Positions 11,231-23,189 of a stretch of 64,000 nt of DNA are shown here, piece by piece. The stretch is from Phoronis australis (taxonomy: Eukaryota; Phoronida; Phoronidae). The notes under the pieces are model-generated. The model saw only the letters and a program-made list of their open reading frames with translations. It was not told the DNA's origin and did no database searches. Position numbers and translations under genes: made by a program. The stretch is taken from the NCBI GenBank assembly GCA_002633005.1, contig NMRA01000399.1, forward strand, positions 153,243 through 217,242, read 5' to 3'. Positions within the stretch are counted from its first letter, which is position 1; each line of letters opens with the position of its first letter.

Positions 11231-12310
11231 GCTCTATTAGACTTCCAAACAAGAGTGCCATCTAGTGACAAAGTACATTTCATCACCACTGTGTTGGAAA
11301 ATGTCAGCATTAGAAATCCATGCTATACCTGGGAACACAGGAATGCTATTTAGAGATAACAAGGATCACCAAAGCTCTTATAGAGTCTGGGTGGTCTTCT
11401 CAATAGGCCATCAACAAACACCAGACTTACTAAACAACTATATGAACAGGGGCCAGTGCTACATGTGCTATTTTTAATTTTCTAAAAGGTGACATCATTG
11501 AATACTGGTGCTATTCAGCATCACACACCTGGGGCACCAGTGATAGCACTGTTGTGGATCATTGTTGATGACACCATTTAACTCAGTTCAAAACAGATTG
11601 TCCGCACACAGGAGTCACATTTAGTCCACTTACCATATATCTGTGCGTGTCCAGTACGCTGAAGTTAGGTTATCCGCCACAGCTCTGTAGCATTGCGAGA
11701 TCAGGAAAAGTCTTACTTAATGTATATAACATCAATTTTTGAAGTGTAAAACACCTTCAATGATTATAAATAACAACCATAAAAGCACTTGGTGTATTCA
11801 TTTTAAAGTCGTCAGACTTGCTATTACATGTAATCTATGTGGGTGGGGGAGATTGTAATGTGACCAACTTAGGGGGAGCTTGAAACTGCTGCATAATGCT
11901 AAGAAGTAATGGATACATGTGTTGACAGGTGGACAGCGCCCTCTGCAGGCTCTCTACTATTGTTATTACCTTAATCCTTCACAAATAAAATAAGCGCATA
12001 ATATGGCCACCAAGTGAAATTCTTTAAAATAAAAATTAAGAATTTAATCCGTTATTTGAGCATGGCTCGTAGGTGTAGATGTCAAAAAGCACTGTTCGGT
12101 GAAGTCCCAGCATTAAACAGCAATGGATTCAGATTTTGAAAATAGAAAAATTGCAATTTTGTCAACTATTTTAGTTGGAATTGAGTAGAGAATTGTTAGG
12201 GTGCCAACAAGCAGATGTAAACTGTGACCTCACACTATACCTAACAACCACTGATTCATAATTAGCACAGTTTGTAAATCAACCATTAAACATACAGACA
12301 TAAACATTCT
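11231..12310. other. No gene recognised
   Basis: This is AT-rich DNA. A CTCF-like core on the minus strand (CCTGCAGAGGGCGCTG) lies at about 11934-11949. I see no other feature. Confidence 0.4.
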
Positions 12311-12368
12311 CATCTTTCAAAACACTACAGTATACATTGCTATATATTGAGCACTGTTTTGAAAGATG
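12311..12368. other. Hairpin with 14 bp perfect arms
   Basis: CATCTTTCAAAACA at 12311-12324 is the exact reverse complement of TGTTTTGAAAGATG at 12355-12368, with a 30 nt spacer. The 58 nt size is in the range of small-RNA hairpins. Only the outer 14 pairs are perfect, so a foldback remnant is equally likely. Confidence 0.6.
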
Positions 12369-13071
12369 CAGAACCAAGGTCAACGAATGCAAACCTCAAG
12401 TCTTTAAAAGCTCAAATACAGCACCAGACCTGACCATGGTGGATGGAGGGGAGGGCTGCCTTATGTACCAAATGTACTACTATCTATTACATCTAATATA
12501 TCTCTCTTAGTACTGTCAGACAACTCTCCACAAGGGTTAAACACTTGAGCACATTACAACAACACAAGGCAACAACAAGTAAAAACCTTAAATACAGTGG
12601 GTAGAACAGCTTCATGAATGAGTCTCTCATGACAACTTGTTAAAATGATTACATAAATAAAGATAATTAGAATAACTACGTCAATTAAGCCTGACACATG
12701 TTGTACACAGGTACATCCTTCTCTGCTTTACATAAACCATTAAATCAACCTCCAGGGACCCATTACACTGATTGTTACACGTCATGCAGATGACTAGCAT
12801 GAATTAGCAAATGGAACATTGTGCACAGACTTTGCAACTGATTCCAGGCTTCCTGAGCCATACAGCCAAACTTTCTGGAAACCTGTGGTTAGATAATTAG
12901 AGGCAATTACCCAAATGTACTTAATCAGTATCCAAGAAATCGCACCAATTTTTCTGAGAAAAGTTTTTGCGTCAAAGATGGGCTTATTCAGTCAGAGCCA
13001 GATGAGTCATCAATTAAGCAATTCATTTGCAGGATTAATGACTGGAACAAGTGCCATGACCTCTGACCCTA
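12369..13071. other. No gene recognised
   Basis: This is AT-rich DNA with no frame, repeat copy or signal that I can support. Confidence 0.5.
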
Positions 13072-13132
13072 CAGGCACATCGACCAATCACTAGGCTGAT
13101 TCAGGCACATCGACCAATCCCTAGGCTGATTC
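13072..13132 (+). repeat. 30 bp tandem duplication
   Basis: CAGGCACATCGACCAATC starts at 13072 and again at 13102, with the rest of the unit, CTAGGCTGATT, also shared. Confidence 0.85.
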
Positions 13133-14429
13133 TGGGTTAAATGTATCTTTTTTACTGCTCACTATGACAAAACCAATTGGTTTCATGCGTCTTATGTCTG
13201 TTTTCAATCAACGGAAATCTTATTCCCATGAAAATGACAACATTTCTACCAAAACCACAGTTGAGAAATTCAAATTTCAAAGAAATCAACATTGTGGTTA
13301 GATTTTGTCAGTTGTTTATAACATACCCCTATAACAACAGGAAACTGATTACACATAGCTCTTCAGTCTTGTAAGAGCATCAGCCTTGTAAGAGCACAAA
13401 AATATCATTTGCATGATCCAGTTTCTAATTCTGGTGTGCAATTTGACCAAGTTGTCATAGACAAAACACAAATCCTTTCTTTCAGAGACAGATATTTTTG
13501 TTTGAATTTTGAGCTTCAATATCCCATTGCACAACGGTGACAATTTGACATGATGCAGGTAATAACACATTTCAATCTATAGCAATTGTAAAGAACAGTA
13601 GTGTCCACCAATGAAACTCACTCTTAGCAAAAAAGCTACTGAGGCCCACTTGATCACGCCATTGCTTTTTTGGAAAATGACAATTCTGTTGTTATTTCAT
13701 GCAACAATTACTGTCAAAACAGTCTCTGTGTTGCTCTTCTGCACAACTCGTTCAGGTCACCGCAGTGTAACAATACCTGCACAACCCTAAGATTTAGAAT
13801 GTTGTAAAGGAAGTGTTAGTCCAAGAAAAAATTCTGCTTCAAGCCCTAAAACAAAATGCCGACAGCCTCTCTAACCAGGCCATATTTGAAGGGGGAAAGG
13901 TCGAGTCCCCTGCGCCCCTCCAAATCTGCATATATAGGACTTGAATAATGCAAATGTTTCGAGGATCGCAAAATTTAAATATAAGGTCTCAAAATTCTGC
14001 ATTTCTTAAAAACGTTCGAGAGGATGAATAATATTAGAAATGCTAATGGTAAATTCAAACTTTAATTTAATGAATTTCAAAGGAATGCAAGAGCTTAATC
14101 AATAAGGCCAGACATTTGCACAAGATTTAAGGTCATTTTAAAAACCAGCACTTTGTATTGGGAACCAAGCTCAATTGCTCTGATACTGCTTTTGATGTTC
14201 TTTTCTTGCACAATGGCTCCCCCTATCAAAGCATTATGTGGTAAATGACCTATGGCAGCAAGTTATGAAATGTTGAATTCGTATGTTAAGACATTGAAAA
14301 TATTTAGTTATCCAATGATAAAGAGTTTACCACATCCAGCAAGTATAACACAACAACTGGCTTAAAAACAAAAATAACCTTGAGTAGGTCTTTCACTCTA
14401 ATAAAATCTGTTCATAATATTCCCTACTA
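13133..14429. other. No gene recognised
   Basis: AT-rich DNA with frames under 75 codons and no recognisable product. Confidence 0.5.
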
Positions 14430-14500
14430 AGATAGGATTCTATTTTTGTTACCAACAAAATCATGAAAATCACCTAAGCGACTCAAGAAAACACTTTAGA
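14430..14500 (+). repeat. R3 fragment without the 46 bp array
   Basis: AGGATTCTATTTTTGTTACCA followed by ATCATGAAAAT and ACTCAAGAAAAC parallels the right flank of the 5511-6343 array. Confidence 0.5.
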
Positions 14501-15172
14501 CTTCATTAGGACTGGTCAACCGTAAAATTTCAAATTTGAAACCCGAGTGCCTCAGACCACATTGCCTGTCACCAAAGTTGCTCATTCAGCAACAAATACA
14601 GACTGGATAAGTGTCAAATTTCAAATCGCTCATTCCGTAATGCGCTTAAACACCAAAGTCATGCATTTCTAAAGATATGCGTGACTTTTCACCGCTCTTC
14701 CTTCAGAGCGGCTTTTACCAGGATCAAAGAGAGCGCGGCGCCAGAGTCGGACTCAGTTGCGGTGACCGCATTATCCGATGGGAGAAAGACCCAATTAAGT
14801 GTAATTACCTGACCATAAACTATAGTAAACAAGTCTGCCTCAAATATGCATTAACCGACACGGGTATTCAGTTGGAAAAAACAACCAAGTTTGGTTTTCG
14901 ATTTTTAATAATCCATGAACTCTTAAGCTAAAAAATATGAACATTGGTTACGATTGACAATAAACGATTGTGCATATTGATATACTTGGTGGATTTAAAA
15001 ACATCACGTGGATTATTCTTTTAATATACAACTAAGTTATATTGAAACATCTATAAACTACACACAGTGACTAAATTATATTTTAATAACTTTTAAAACA
15101 TCCCTTATGGTCCAGTGCATGCCGAAGTACTTTGCTCGAGAAGCAGTACACTAATCGGAAAACTGATATTCG
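14501..15172. other. No gene recognised; one hairpin
   Basis: CCGCTCT and AGAGCGG near 14693-14713 form a 7 bp stem with a 6 nt loop, next to a short GC-richer patch. It does not match the histone 3' stem-loop, which has a 4 nt loop. The rest is AT-rich. Confidence 0.35.
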
Positions 15173-15470
15173 CGGAAATGCGCCAATTGCGATAGTTAGT
15201 TTGTAGTTGTAATGGAACACCTGTGAAGATTGACAAGAAGATGGCTAGTGTTGTCAACGAGAGAGTGCAAGCAGTGGATGAGATTGGTTGGTGGGCAACA
15301 GCAGTGATTTCATTTCTTATGACTTAGGAAAAGCTAGAATAGTTATGTAGTTACTGCAACCAAAATTGTCCAGAGGTTCCAAATCTTCAGTTTGGCTATC
15401 ACCATGTTTGCACATTTGTATATATTTTATGATTTGAGTCCTAATAAAGATTGAACTTGAACTAATGACA
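15173..15470 (+). other. Possible gene 3' end with AATAAA
   Basis: After a weak acceptor, TTTGTAG (near 15208), a short frame runs through KIDKKMASVVNERVQA and a hydrophobic WWATAVISFLM to a TAG at about 15327. AATAAA follows at about 15443-15448. No family is recognised, there is no second exon to join it to, and the hydrophobic end may be chance. Treat it as a weak terminal-exon candidate. Confidence 0.15.
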
Positions 15471-16229
15471 CGTGTAGTTTTGTTTGTTGTGACGTTTTTG
15501 GTGTAGCTGTAATCTGGAAAATTCAGGGATGGGTTCACAATTAAATGAGTTGTTTTGATACTTCGTTTAAAAATAAAATAAAAAGATAGCAACCATAACC
15601 GGTAAGGAAAAAAAACGAGTAGACAGGAGTATTAAAAATAAAGTAATGAAAACAGGTATGAAACATATTTAAAACCAACTTTCCTTTGGAAAGTGGCCCT
15701 TTGTCAAGATCCATGCAAATTGACTTTTTAGTCTTTTTGTAATATTTAAGGTAGGTGGATACACAAAAAATATTTTTATATTTTTGACTGTTTTTTATAT
15801 TTTTATGTCATCCTAATATTTAATTCTTGATGCACAGTATACTGAAGAAAAATAAAATCATTCTGAAAATCCAAAGTTGTCTTTTTAATTATATTTGACC
15901 AAGTCATGTGGCTTCAGTACTCACCAGCTCAGTGACTAACAAGTGGGGCAGAGCTTATACAAGGACACTAGCTCTAATCTAACCCACTCAACAAGCATTG
16001 CGTAACCGGACAATCGAGAGAGTGCTGTACCAGCTGATATTGGTGTTGTAGCAAGACCAATAATAAAATAATTCTATTTTTGACCATGTGAAAGTTGGTG
16101 GTGAAATGGTGAACTAGCTCCTGTTCCGAGCCTGAGCCAGTTTGTCTATCTGCAAAAAAATTAAGTTGAGTACGCCAAGTCCTACCAAAGCCATCACTGC
16201 ATTCAGCTTGATGAGTCAATGCAGAAACT
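15471..16229. other. No gene recognised
   Basis: AT-rich DNA. On the minus strand a short ATG frame starting near 16188 is hydrophobic (MALVGLGVLNLIFLQ) but stops after 25 codons. Confidence 0.35.
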
Positions 16230-16450
16230 GTGCGTGTGCAAGAGAAGTTAGAAAAGGTGATGTGTCTTGCGAGAGGACGCCGTGCGTCGTCGTGGGTGGT
16301 GTTGCACGATTCGATGAGAGTGCATGCACGCGTTGTGAAGACACGCAGCGCGCGCGAGACATGGACAACTACATGCTGTCAGAGTAGAGTTTTTGCAGAT
16401 AAACCGTGCTTCTGTGCTGGGAACGCACCGTGGAGAAACTAGACTGCCAA
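16230..16450. promoter_or_regulatory. CpG-dense block
   Basis: About sixteen CpG dinucleotides fall within some 150 bases, including GCAGCGCGCGCGAG, in otherwise CpG-poor AT-rich DNA. On the minus side it is followed by a pyrimidine-rich tract ending in CACACGCACAG at about 16226, which resembles a splice acceptor. A promoter or 5' exon on the minus strand is possible, but no gene body was identified. Confidence 0.3.
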
Positions 16451-17767
16451 ACTCAGGGGATTTTTTTAACTTGCCACCGGCCGTCACCCAAAGAATTAGA
16501 GAAATGACCCGGTGTTCAACATAACAAAATTGTCCTAGTGCATAGATTCAAACTTATCCCTGAATTAAAACTCATGATATTATACGATTTTAGTGGAAAG
16601 CAATATAAGAAACTTTGGTAACTTGAGAATCTCACCCAAGCAACGTTATTTGTGCAGAAAGTGTTATTTTCTTATCCCAAATTCCATTCAGTCAAAATGT
16701 TAGCGGTACAGCCACGTGAAAATGTTGAACCTGATTACGATGAAAGTAGTTCTTTATCCTCGTTGCCAATATTGTTATGTAGACAGTAACGCAGCGATTT
16801 GATATAACACATATATTGGTTGATGAAGATACGGTAACTACTATAATATTGGAATACTAACAAATAGACCTATGTAATATAGTCAGAGAGTCTTTTACCA
16901 CGCTGAGTGGAGAGTTCAGACGAGTCGCATAAACACTGAATCAACACATGGTTTTAATGTGTGGTCGGCACACCAGTACAGCAGACAATAGATCATCGCT
17001 AAGCTCCGCCCACAGGACAGCCATATTTGTTTTGGTCATCTGTCATGCTTCACAAATTCTCAAAAATGATTAAAAATACGCTGTAAACAAACAGGTATGT
17101 CACATTTTCTAAACATGAAGTAAATATCAGCTTTATTTCTAGTACTTCAACAAAAATTGGAACATAATGGCCACGCATTCTGAACGAAATTTGACCTCAA
17201 GTGGCAATCGATGCCCGCTTAACTTCAAAGCCTTTTTTCTTGGCTCGTGATTTCAGGGTAGTGACAAGATTCTCGTGCCTATTTTTCCACATCACGTGGG
17301 TCAATTTTTACGAAATTTGCAAATTTGAAATCCTCTAGGACTGAAGTAAAATCGCGTGCCAAGGTTTTTTGATACAAGGACCAGATTTTTAGTTATTAGA
17401 CGGAAAGTGACCAAATGACAGAAAGTGGCGTGCTTGCCCCAACTCACAGGCAAGATCATGATGATTTTCATATATTTGGTATGGATAAGTATAATATTAT
17501 GTAAGGAAACAGTTGATGATAATCCCTGTGCATTTTGAAAAAAAATCAATTGGACTTTTTGAAAATTAAAAAATATGATTTTTTGAAAAAACAAACCACA
17601 ATAAAAACTTTCTTTTCAATTTTTGTCACTTTCAGAGTCATGTCTAACTAGTTAAAACTCCCTTTTTACTCATTTTAGTTAGGAACCTGGAGATTTGACC
17701 AGTGTATACACCCCCCTTAAAATGTAACAACCTAAAGCTACTCTCCTCCTCCCCACAGGCTGTGCAA
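16451..17767. other. No gene recognised
   Basis: AT-rich DNA. The longest frame (minus 17301-17594) is low-complexity, rich in Phe, Lys and Asn, and without a domain. Confidence 0.5.
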
Positions 17768-17931
17768 TTGCCAGAAAAAACCAATTTGTGTGAAATAACA
17801 AGAAAGTAGTGCTAGTTATTACCTTTCCACTTCATTAGCTCAGATCTACATCAATACAAAGGGCGTGCTGAATAGGCATCTTATAAGTTGTCTGAGGCTT
17901 AGGGAATCATAGTGGTGACCTGTCCCAGTAA
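17768..17931 (+). repeat. Dispersed repeat R4, copy 1, left part
   Basis: It matches 60946-61105 directly. The shared core runs from AAGAAAGTAGT through TTCCACTTCATTAGCTCAGA and ACAAAGGGCGTGCTGAATAGG. The element resumes after the minisatellite with AAGTAAGAGAAATTCTCC (about 18312-18329), matching GTAAGTGAGAAATTCTCC at about 61112-61129. Confidence 0.8.
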
Positions 17932-18306
17932 ACATGCTGGTACCCTGCCAGTACCAGTTTTGAACCATTTTGTACCAGTTGTACCGGGGTGGTACTGGGA
18001 TGGTACTGGCAAGTCAGTACCAGCTTTGTACCGGTTTGCCGGAACTGGGCCAGTACCACTTTGTATCGGGTCGGTACTGGTGAGTTAGTACTGGTTTTGT
18101 GTCGGTGTGCCGGTATTGGGCTAGTACCAGATTTACATCGGCCCAGTAATGGCAAGTCAGTACCAGTTTTGTGCCAGTTTGCTGGTACTGGGCCAGTACC
18201 AGATTTGTACCAGTCCTAGTGCTTGTAAGATAGTACCAGTATGGTGCCGGTTTCCCAGTACTAGGCCAGTACCAGATATGCACCAGTCCTGTTCTGGCAA
18301 GATAGT
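17932..18306 (+). repeat. Diverged ~70 bp minisatellite inside R4
   Basis: About five diverged units of roughly 70 bp are built from GTACCAG, GGTACTGG and CCGGT motifs, for example GGCAAGTCAGTACCAG and GGGCCAGTACCAGATTTG. The many inverted GTACCAG/CTGGTAC pairs can fold back. The sister R4 copy at 61 kb goes straight across this point without an array. Confidence 0.85.
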
Positions 18307-18330
18307 ACCTAAGTAAGAGAAATTCTCCTC

Positions 18331-18740
18331 ATGTTTGGTAAATTCAACACTGCCAGCTAAAAAGTGGTGAAACGTCCCTTTAAATGAAACATAACTTTCT
18401 TAGAATGTGCTACCCCAACGAAACGGTTGATCTGAAAATTCATGGAAACTGAGTTGACAGATAAAACAACATAGCCTTTTGGAGAAAACAATTGATAGCG
18501 CAATCACATCAGTGATTAGGATTTGCATTTTGAAATGATGAGATCAATTCCCATAACACCATTATTTACATCAAGGTTAATCACATTTCCCATCACCACG
18601 GTGATCTTAGTGACAGCCAACAGGAAACCTCATGTTAGTCAACTGAACTTTTTTCATGTTTTATACACGACCACAACCGATACAAAAACAACTATAAGAA
18701 GCAATTGTCACAGGGTGACCAAATTGTTCCCTGCCACCTG
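18331..18740. other. No gene recognised
   Basis: This holds a 78-codon frame (plus 18523-18759) without recognisable domains. Confidence 0.45.
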
Positions 18741-18743
18741 TGG

Positions 18744-18800
18744 ATACAGTGTGGCCTAGTGGTTTAAGTATCTGCATAAAAATGGTTCCAGGTGTGCTAC
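18744..18800 (+). repeat. tRNA-like remnant with Pol III A box
   Basis: TGGCCTAGTGG at 18752-18762 fits the A-box pattern of tRNA genes. GGTTCCAGGTG at 18784-18794 lies at B-box distance but matches poorly. No full cloverleaf can be drawn, so a decayed SINE head is the best reading. Confidence 0.3.
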
Positions 18801-19090
18801 AGGCCCACCTGAGTGGCCTGCGCACATCTGGTATAACATGTACTCAAATCCGCCTGCAGTTTTATTTTTTGAAGGTGCAAGCAATTTAAAGGCTTCATGT
18901 GTACATAGTAATGCATTGCTATATAATGATAAACTAAATCAATATGTTTGCAACAATTTACTTCCAACACATCTGAGAATTATCGATCAATTACCATTCC
19001 CATACCAGAAAATTTTGCTTTACAAAAAAATTGACACAGTGTATGGTGTAATCTAGCACCCATAATCATTGAGATATCATGCCAACATTT
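18801..19090. other. No gene recognised
   Basis: AT-rich lead-in to the next array, without supported features. Confidence 0.4.
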
Positions 19091-19328
19091 TCCAATTTGA
19101 ACCAGTACATCACTCTCCAATTTGAATCAGTACATCACTCTCCAATTTGAACCACAGTACATCACTCTCCAATTTGAACCACAGTACATCACTCTCCAAT
19201 TTGAACCACAGTACACCACTCTCCAATTTGAACCACAGTACACCACTCTCCAATTTGAACCACAGTACATCACTCTCCAATTTGAACCACAGTACATCAC
19301 TCTCCAATTTGAACCAGTACATCACTCA
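19091..19328 (+). repeat. 25/27 bp minisatellite, 9 copies
   Basis: TCCAATTTGAACCAGTACAT units of 25 bp at the ends and 27 bp (an added CA) in the middle. The 27 bp length is a multiple of three, so a nine-residue repeat (WFKLESDVL on the minus strand) is open in several frames. This is a by-product of the period, not evidence of a protein. Confidence 0.95.
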
Positions 19329-19490
19329 ATGCTTAGTGAACTTAAACCATGCAGTGACTACCCATCTTAATCAATTCACAAATTAATACTCGTGGATTAG
19401 GTGCGATGCTAGGGAAAACTGGTTAACTCATTTCTTTTACAATGCATCGAATTGTTACAGTACTATTTACAGTCATGTTGGTCGATTGCA

Positions 19491-19760
19491 TTACTTAGAG
19501 TTTGTTTTTTACTTTGAAACTCATAGGCTAGACAGGCACATTGGTTTATGACCGCAATTATCTCATTCAATATAGGTTCAGCATTAATAAGCCCATGAAT
19601 AGCAACTAGCTCACTTCAATCTGTGACGGCGCCATCAAGCCCTTGACATGCCGAGGACTTGACGCTGGATACTCTGTGGTAAACGGTGCACACTTTCTTG
19701 TCCACTTGCGTGCAAATCCTATAGCGTATGATTTACCTACTGTGTGACTTTGAACATGAT
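19491..19760 (+). repeat. Dispersed repeat R5, copy without array
   Basis: It matches 27140-27690 directly. Shared blocks include TTTGAAACTCATA, CCGCAATTATCTCA, CATGAATAG, TCTGTGAC and GTGCACACTTTCTTGTCCAC. It holds one copy of the 57 bp segment that is sixfold in the sister copy. Confidence 0.8.
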
Positions 19761-20545
19761 GTTAAGTTCATCTAAAATCAACTGGAAAAGTATCACCGAC
19801 ACTTTGGTACAAAATGTTAACAAAACCAAAAGCTTCCTTAATGAAACATATCATCAACATTTTCCGCTAAGACAAAATTTAATTTTCTTACCATGACCTT
19901 GAAAATGATGTCAAGGTCACCAAAACCAACTGACGCCTGGAGTTGCTCCATCTACACCTTGGTACAAAATATGAACAAAATCGTTATTCAGATATGTCGT
20001 CAACACAATTGTGCAACTTTCAGGAGTCAAGAGGGGTGTTCATGTCAAATTTAGAACCAGCTTGTGCTTTCACAAGGTGGAGAAAACCAGCAAAGTTTCA
20101 AGTTTTTAGAAAGCAGACAACTGCTGTCAGTAACACAGCAGCCACCTGCCATTTGATGACAAGACAAATCGTAAGCATAATCCATCTGATGAAATATTGA
20201 AACTTTTACATACAAACCTTTATTAGACATCAGATCTGGCCTCAAATATGTTCTCCTTCAAATCACAATGACGCAACTTGTGGTTAGGCTAAGTTCAATC
20301 ATGCAATTTTGGGTGACCCAGGGCAGGATATTACTATTTTAAATATTAATAACACGCTAAATAATCGTTATACGACTGATAGAAAAACAAAACTCGTTTA
20401 ACTACCAACTGCAGACCATTGCAGTATCCAAAGCTACATACCAATCTAGTTCATTATTCAATATTGATGCAGAAACTACACATCTAAACATGGTTTTATT
20501 ACACTGGGGGTTCAGATAATACTTTTAAATTATCATTTTGAAAGT
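19761..20545. other. No gene recognised
   Basis: Mixed AT-rich DNA. Two similar phrases, ACCTTGGTACAAAAT and ACTTTGGTACAAAAT, near 19800 and 19955 hint at an old internal duplication. Confidence 0.4.
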
Positions 20546-20752
20546 TTTTAAATAGCATATTTGAATAATTTGTGAAAAGTATACGAGGTTAGGTTTTTGA
20601 ATTTTTTAAATTGCACAAAAATGTGACTTTTATAACCTAAAAGTAAAAAGTAGACCAGAGCAACATGTCCCAACCAGCAGTGTGTGTCATGCCTGTGCAA
20701 AAAATGGGGCAACTTGAGATGTGTACACCAGTGCTTATCAGATATTTTAATC

Positions 20753-20785
20753 CCACCAAAGAATGGAGTGAAATTTGAATGGTGG
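20753..20785. repeat. R12 hairpin, copy 2
   Basis: Arms CCACCA and TGGTGG with a 21 nt loop are the counterpart of the 580-612 hairpin, with a paired substitution in the stem. Confidence 0.45.
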
Positions 20786-20812
20786 AGCGCATCTGATGTC
20801 ACAACCCTCACG

Positions 20813-20987
20813 CACATGACATCAGCAGTAATGTGACCCCAGCTGTGATGGACGCCCTCTATGGTGGTTTGGTGAATTAAGGGTATGTTTATAGTGTCAA
20901 TATCTGGACCATGCATATTCACCCTCAGTGCACCAAACCACCACAGAGGGCGCCTTAGGTCACATCACCATCGACATCACATGTTAG
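20813..20987. mobile_element. Foldback (MITE-like) element with GCCCTCT/AGAGGGC arms
   Basis: The left arm (20851-20874, CGCCCTCTATGGTGGTTTGG core) pairs with the right arm (20931-20954, CCAAACCACCACAGAGGGCG core) with about two mismatches. The outer parts (ATGTGACC at about 20831 and GGTCACAT at about 20958) also pair. The spacer is 56 nt. No transposase is present, so if mobile it was non-autonomous. The 124-codon minus frame at 20548-20922 overlaps it and shows no known domain. Confidence 0.6.
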
Positions 20988-21776
20988 TCTACGTCTACCA
21001 ATGGTTTGATAAAGACAAGATAGTAACAAAATGTTTACAATGTACCCACCTAATTACTTGAATGAGAATAAATTAGTCAAATGAAACCATTCAGTGACCA
21101 GAAAGGAAGATAAGCATTGTACTGTCACACAGTGTATTTGTATCCAATATGCTATTGACAGATAAGCGTTTCCTTATATACATTATTTAGTATACTCTAT
21201 CAAAAAGTAAATCGGGTGAGCATTCCCAAGAGTCATCTCCTTCAGCGTCCATAGGTGATGTATAGCCTTCAATGGGCCATTTTGATTCCCATGGATACAT
21301 CTAATGTTCACTGAGGCTGTGGTGTGCTCATGCCTGTACCAGGTGTTATATTGCCTGTACCAGGTGTTATATTTTGGAATCATCACATTAGAAACTGATC
21401 CTGGAATATTTACACCTCAACAGATTTGTAGAAGACCCGATAACGTCACACTATCATGGACACTGATCTAATATCCTATTAGAGTAGGGCAATTTATCAA
21501 AAGCTACGACTTCTTTGCTTTGAAATAACTTGGATATGATTACAAATGGATCCACTTCATGAAGAAGAGCACATGTGCAATCTTTTGCTTTACCGAACGA
21601 TGTAGCTACCCAAGGTGAGACTTACTTTGCAAAATTTAGGTCAAATTGTGTTCCACTAGGTTTTTACCTGTAGTACAATGTCTGTAGTTTACAGACAGGT
21701 TACATGTCTTGAGATAGCTACGTCAAACAAAACTCTGTTTGTGAAAAGATAGTTGCGGGTTCGTTACTACAGTAAA
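20988..21776. other. No gene; one 22 bp duplication
   Basis: GCCTGTACCAGGTGTTATATT occurs twice in tandem at 21332-21374 with a 22 bp period. Otherwise it is AT-rich. Confidence 0.6.
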
Positions 21777-22010
21777 AATTCTCCAATTGGGATGGTGAAG
21801 AATAAATTACTTCGCTTGAGGTCCGAGCTTGTCCCAAATTCTAGAAATAGGCCATATTGGTCATCTCAAATTCAAGAAGCACCGTAAACATGACAAAATT
21901 ACTCACTTTGTGGATTGAAAACACATCGTCTGAAATTTGAGAAATATAGTGATGCCAAAGTCGCCTTTGTCCCAAATTACAAAATGAAGAAAATTCAATT
22001 TTCACCATAG
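21777..22010 (+). repeat. Dispersed repeat R2, copy 2
   Basis: A direct match to 208-440: CTTGTCCCAAATTCTAGAAA, TCAAGAAGCACC, TTGAAAACACAT and TTTGTCCCAAATTACA are all in the same order. Confidence 0.75.
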
Positions 22011-22258
22011 GCTATTCATGCCTAACTGCACCAAACGGGATAGCTGTGGTTGAGTTGTCCACATTGTGAGTTAACCCTAGATTATGTCACTCTAAGAACA
22101 AGTTGAGTTATCCTTAGTTTTAGCACTTAAGTGTGGATGCTATTTGTGACGTTGACTATTAGTTGGTTGTACCAGAACAAGTTGTAGTGTGAACGTAAAC
22201 CATTAGCACATTTGCTCAGTTATATAGGGGTATGTCCAATTATTTTTGTGTAATATTT
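22011..22258. other. No gene recognised
   Basis: Short AT-rich spacer without features. Confidence 0.4.
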
Positions 22259-22580
22259 GTAGGGTTTGTTGAGTGCGCTTTTGGATGAACTTAACCAGTA
22301 TGCTTTAGGGCAAGCAGTGTGGACATGCCATAAAATGAAGGTAGGGTTTGTTGTGTGAGCATTTGGATGAACTTGACCGGTATGCTTTAGGGCAAGTAGT
22401 CTGGACACGATGTAAAATGAAGGTAGGGTTTGTTGTGTGAGCATTTGGATGAACTTGACCAGTATGCTTTAGGCAAGCAGTCTGGACACGATGTAAAATG
22501 AAGGTAGGGTTTGTTGTGTGACCATTTGGATGAACTTGACCAGTATGCTTTAGGGCAAGCAGTCTGGACATGATGTAAAT
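22259..22580 (+). repeat. 81 bp minisatellite, 4 copies
   Basis: TGAAGGTAGGGTTTGTTGTG recurs at 22337, 22418 and about 22498, with a partial copy at the start. Because 81 is a multiple of three, the minus strand stays open in repeated 27-residue blocks. Confidence 0.9.
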
Positions 22581-23189
22581 GCCAAAATTAACCCATTTTT
22601 GTTTTCTCAATTCACTGAGCATTAACCTAGACTAATTCGCTAATTTCAATTTTTGAACAGATGAGACAAATCTTCCACTAGCTAAATAGTAGCCAACCAT
22701 GTAACAAATTCAATAACATTTATTTAATCAAATTTACACACTCACCTAGTATTACTAGTACTAGACGCCCTGATTTTACGTTTTTAACAAATATGAATTT
22801 CTATTTTTTCTGTTTCATAAACTATCAAATTCCGTTTTACTATTTCAAAGTGATAAATAACAAAAATGGTCCACCATGAACTCTACCACAGCTCAGTTTT
22901 ACCCATAATGCTCATGCCATGTTTAGTGTTTTTCAAAACCACAAAAAGAACAACGCCACCTTCAGGAATAATGAACAACTACTTGAACAATTTTCTGCTA
23001 CAAACCAATCATCAATATTGATTTGTGGCCAGAATATGTCAGGTTTGATGGATTATATTCGTAATTTTAATTAGAAACCAAAAAATATTAGAATTATGGG
23101 ATCTGCTATCAAAATATGTAAATTATCTTCGAAATTTCTAGTTCTGTAAAAAATCAGATTCTGTGAACTCCATGCAGAAAACTAGTCTT
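22581..23189. other. No gene recognised
   Basis: Strongly AT-rich with no supported feature. Confidence 0.5.

Noticed and set aside
14693-14713. Possible histone mRNA 3' stem-loop
   Set aside because: The loop is six bases, not four, and there is no histone frame upstream.
20548-20922. 124-codon minus frame, the longest outside arrays
   Set aside because: It overlaps the 20.8 kb foldback and repeat R12, with no domain or splice context.
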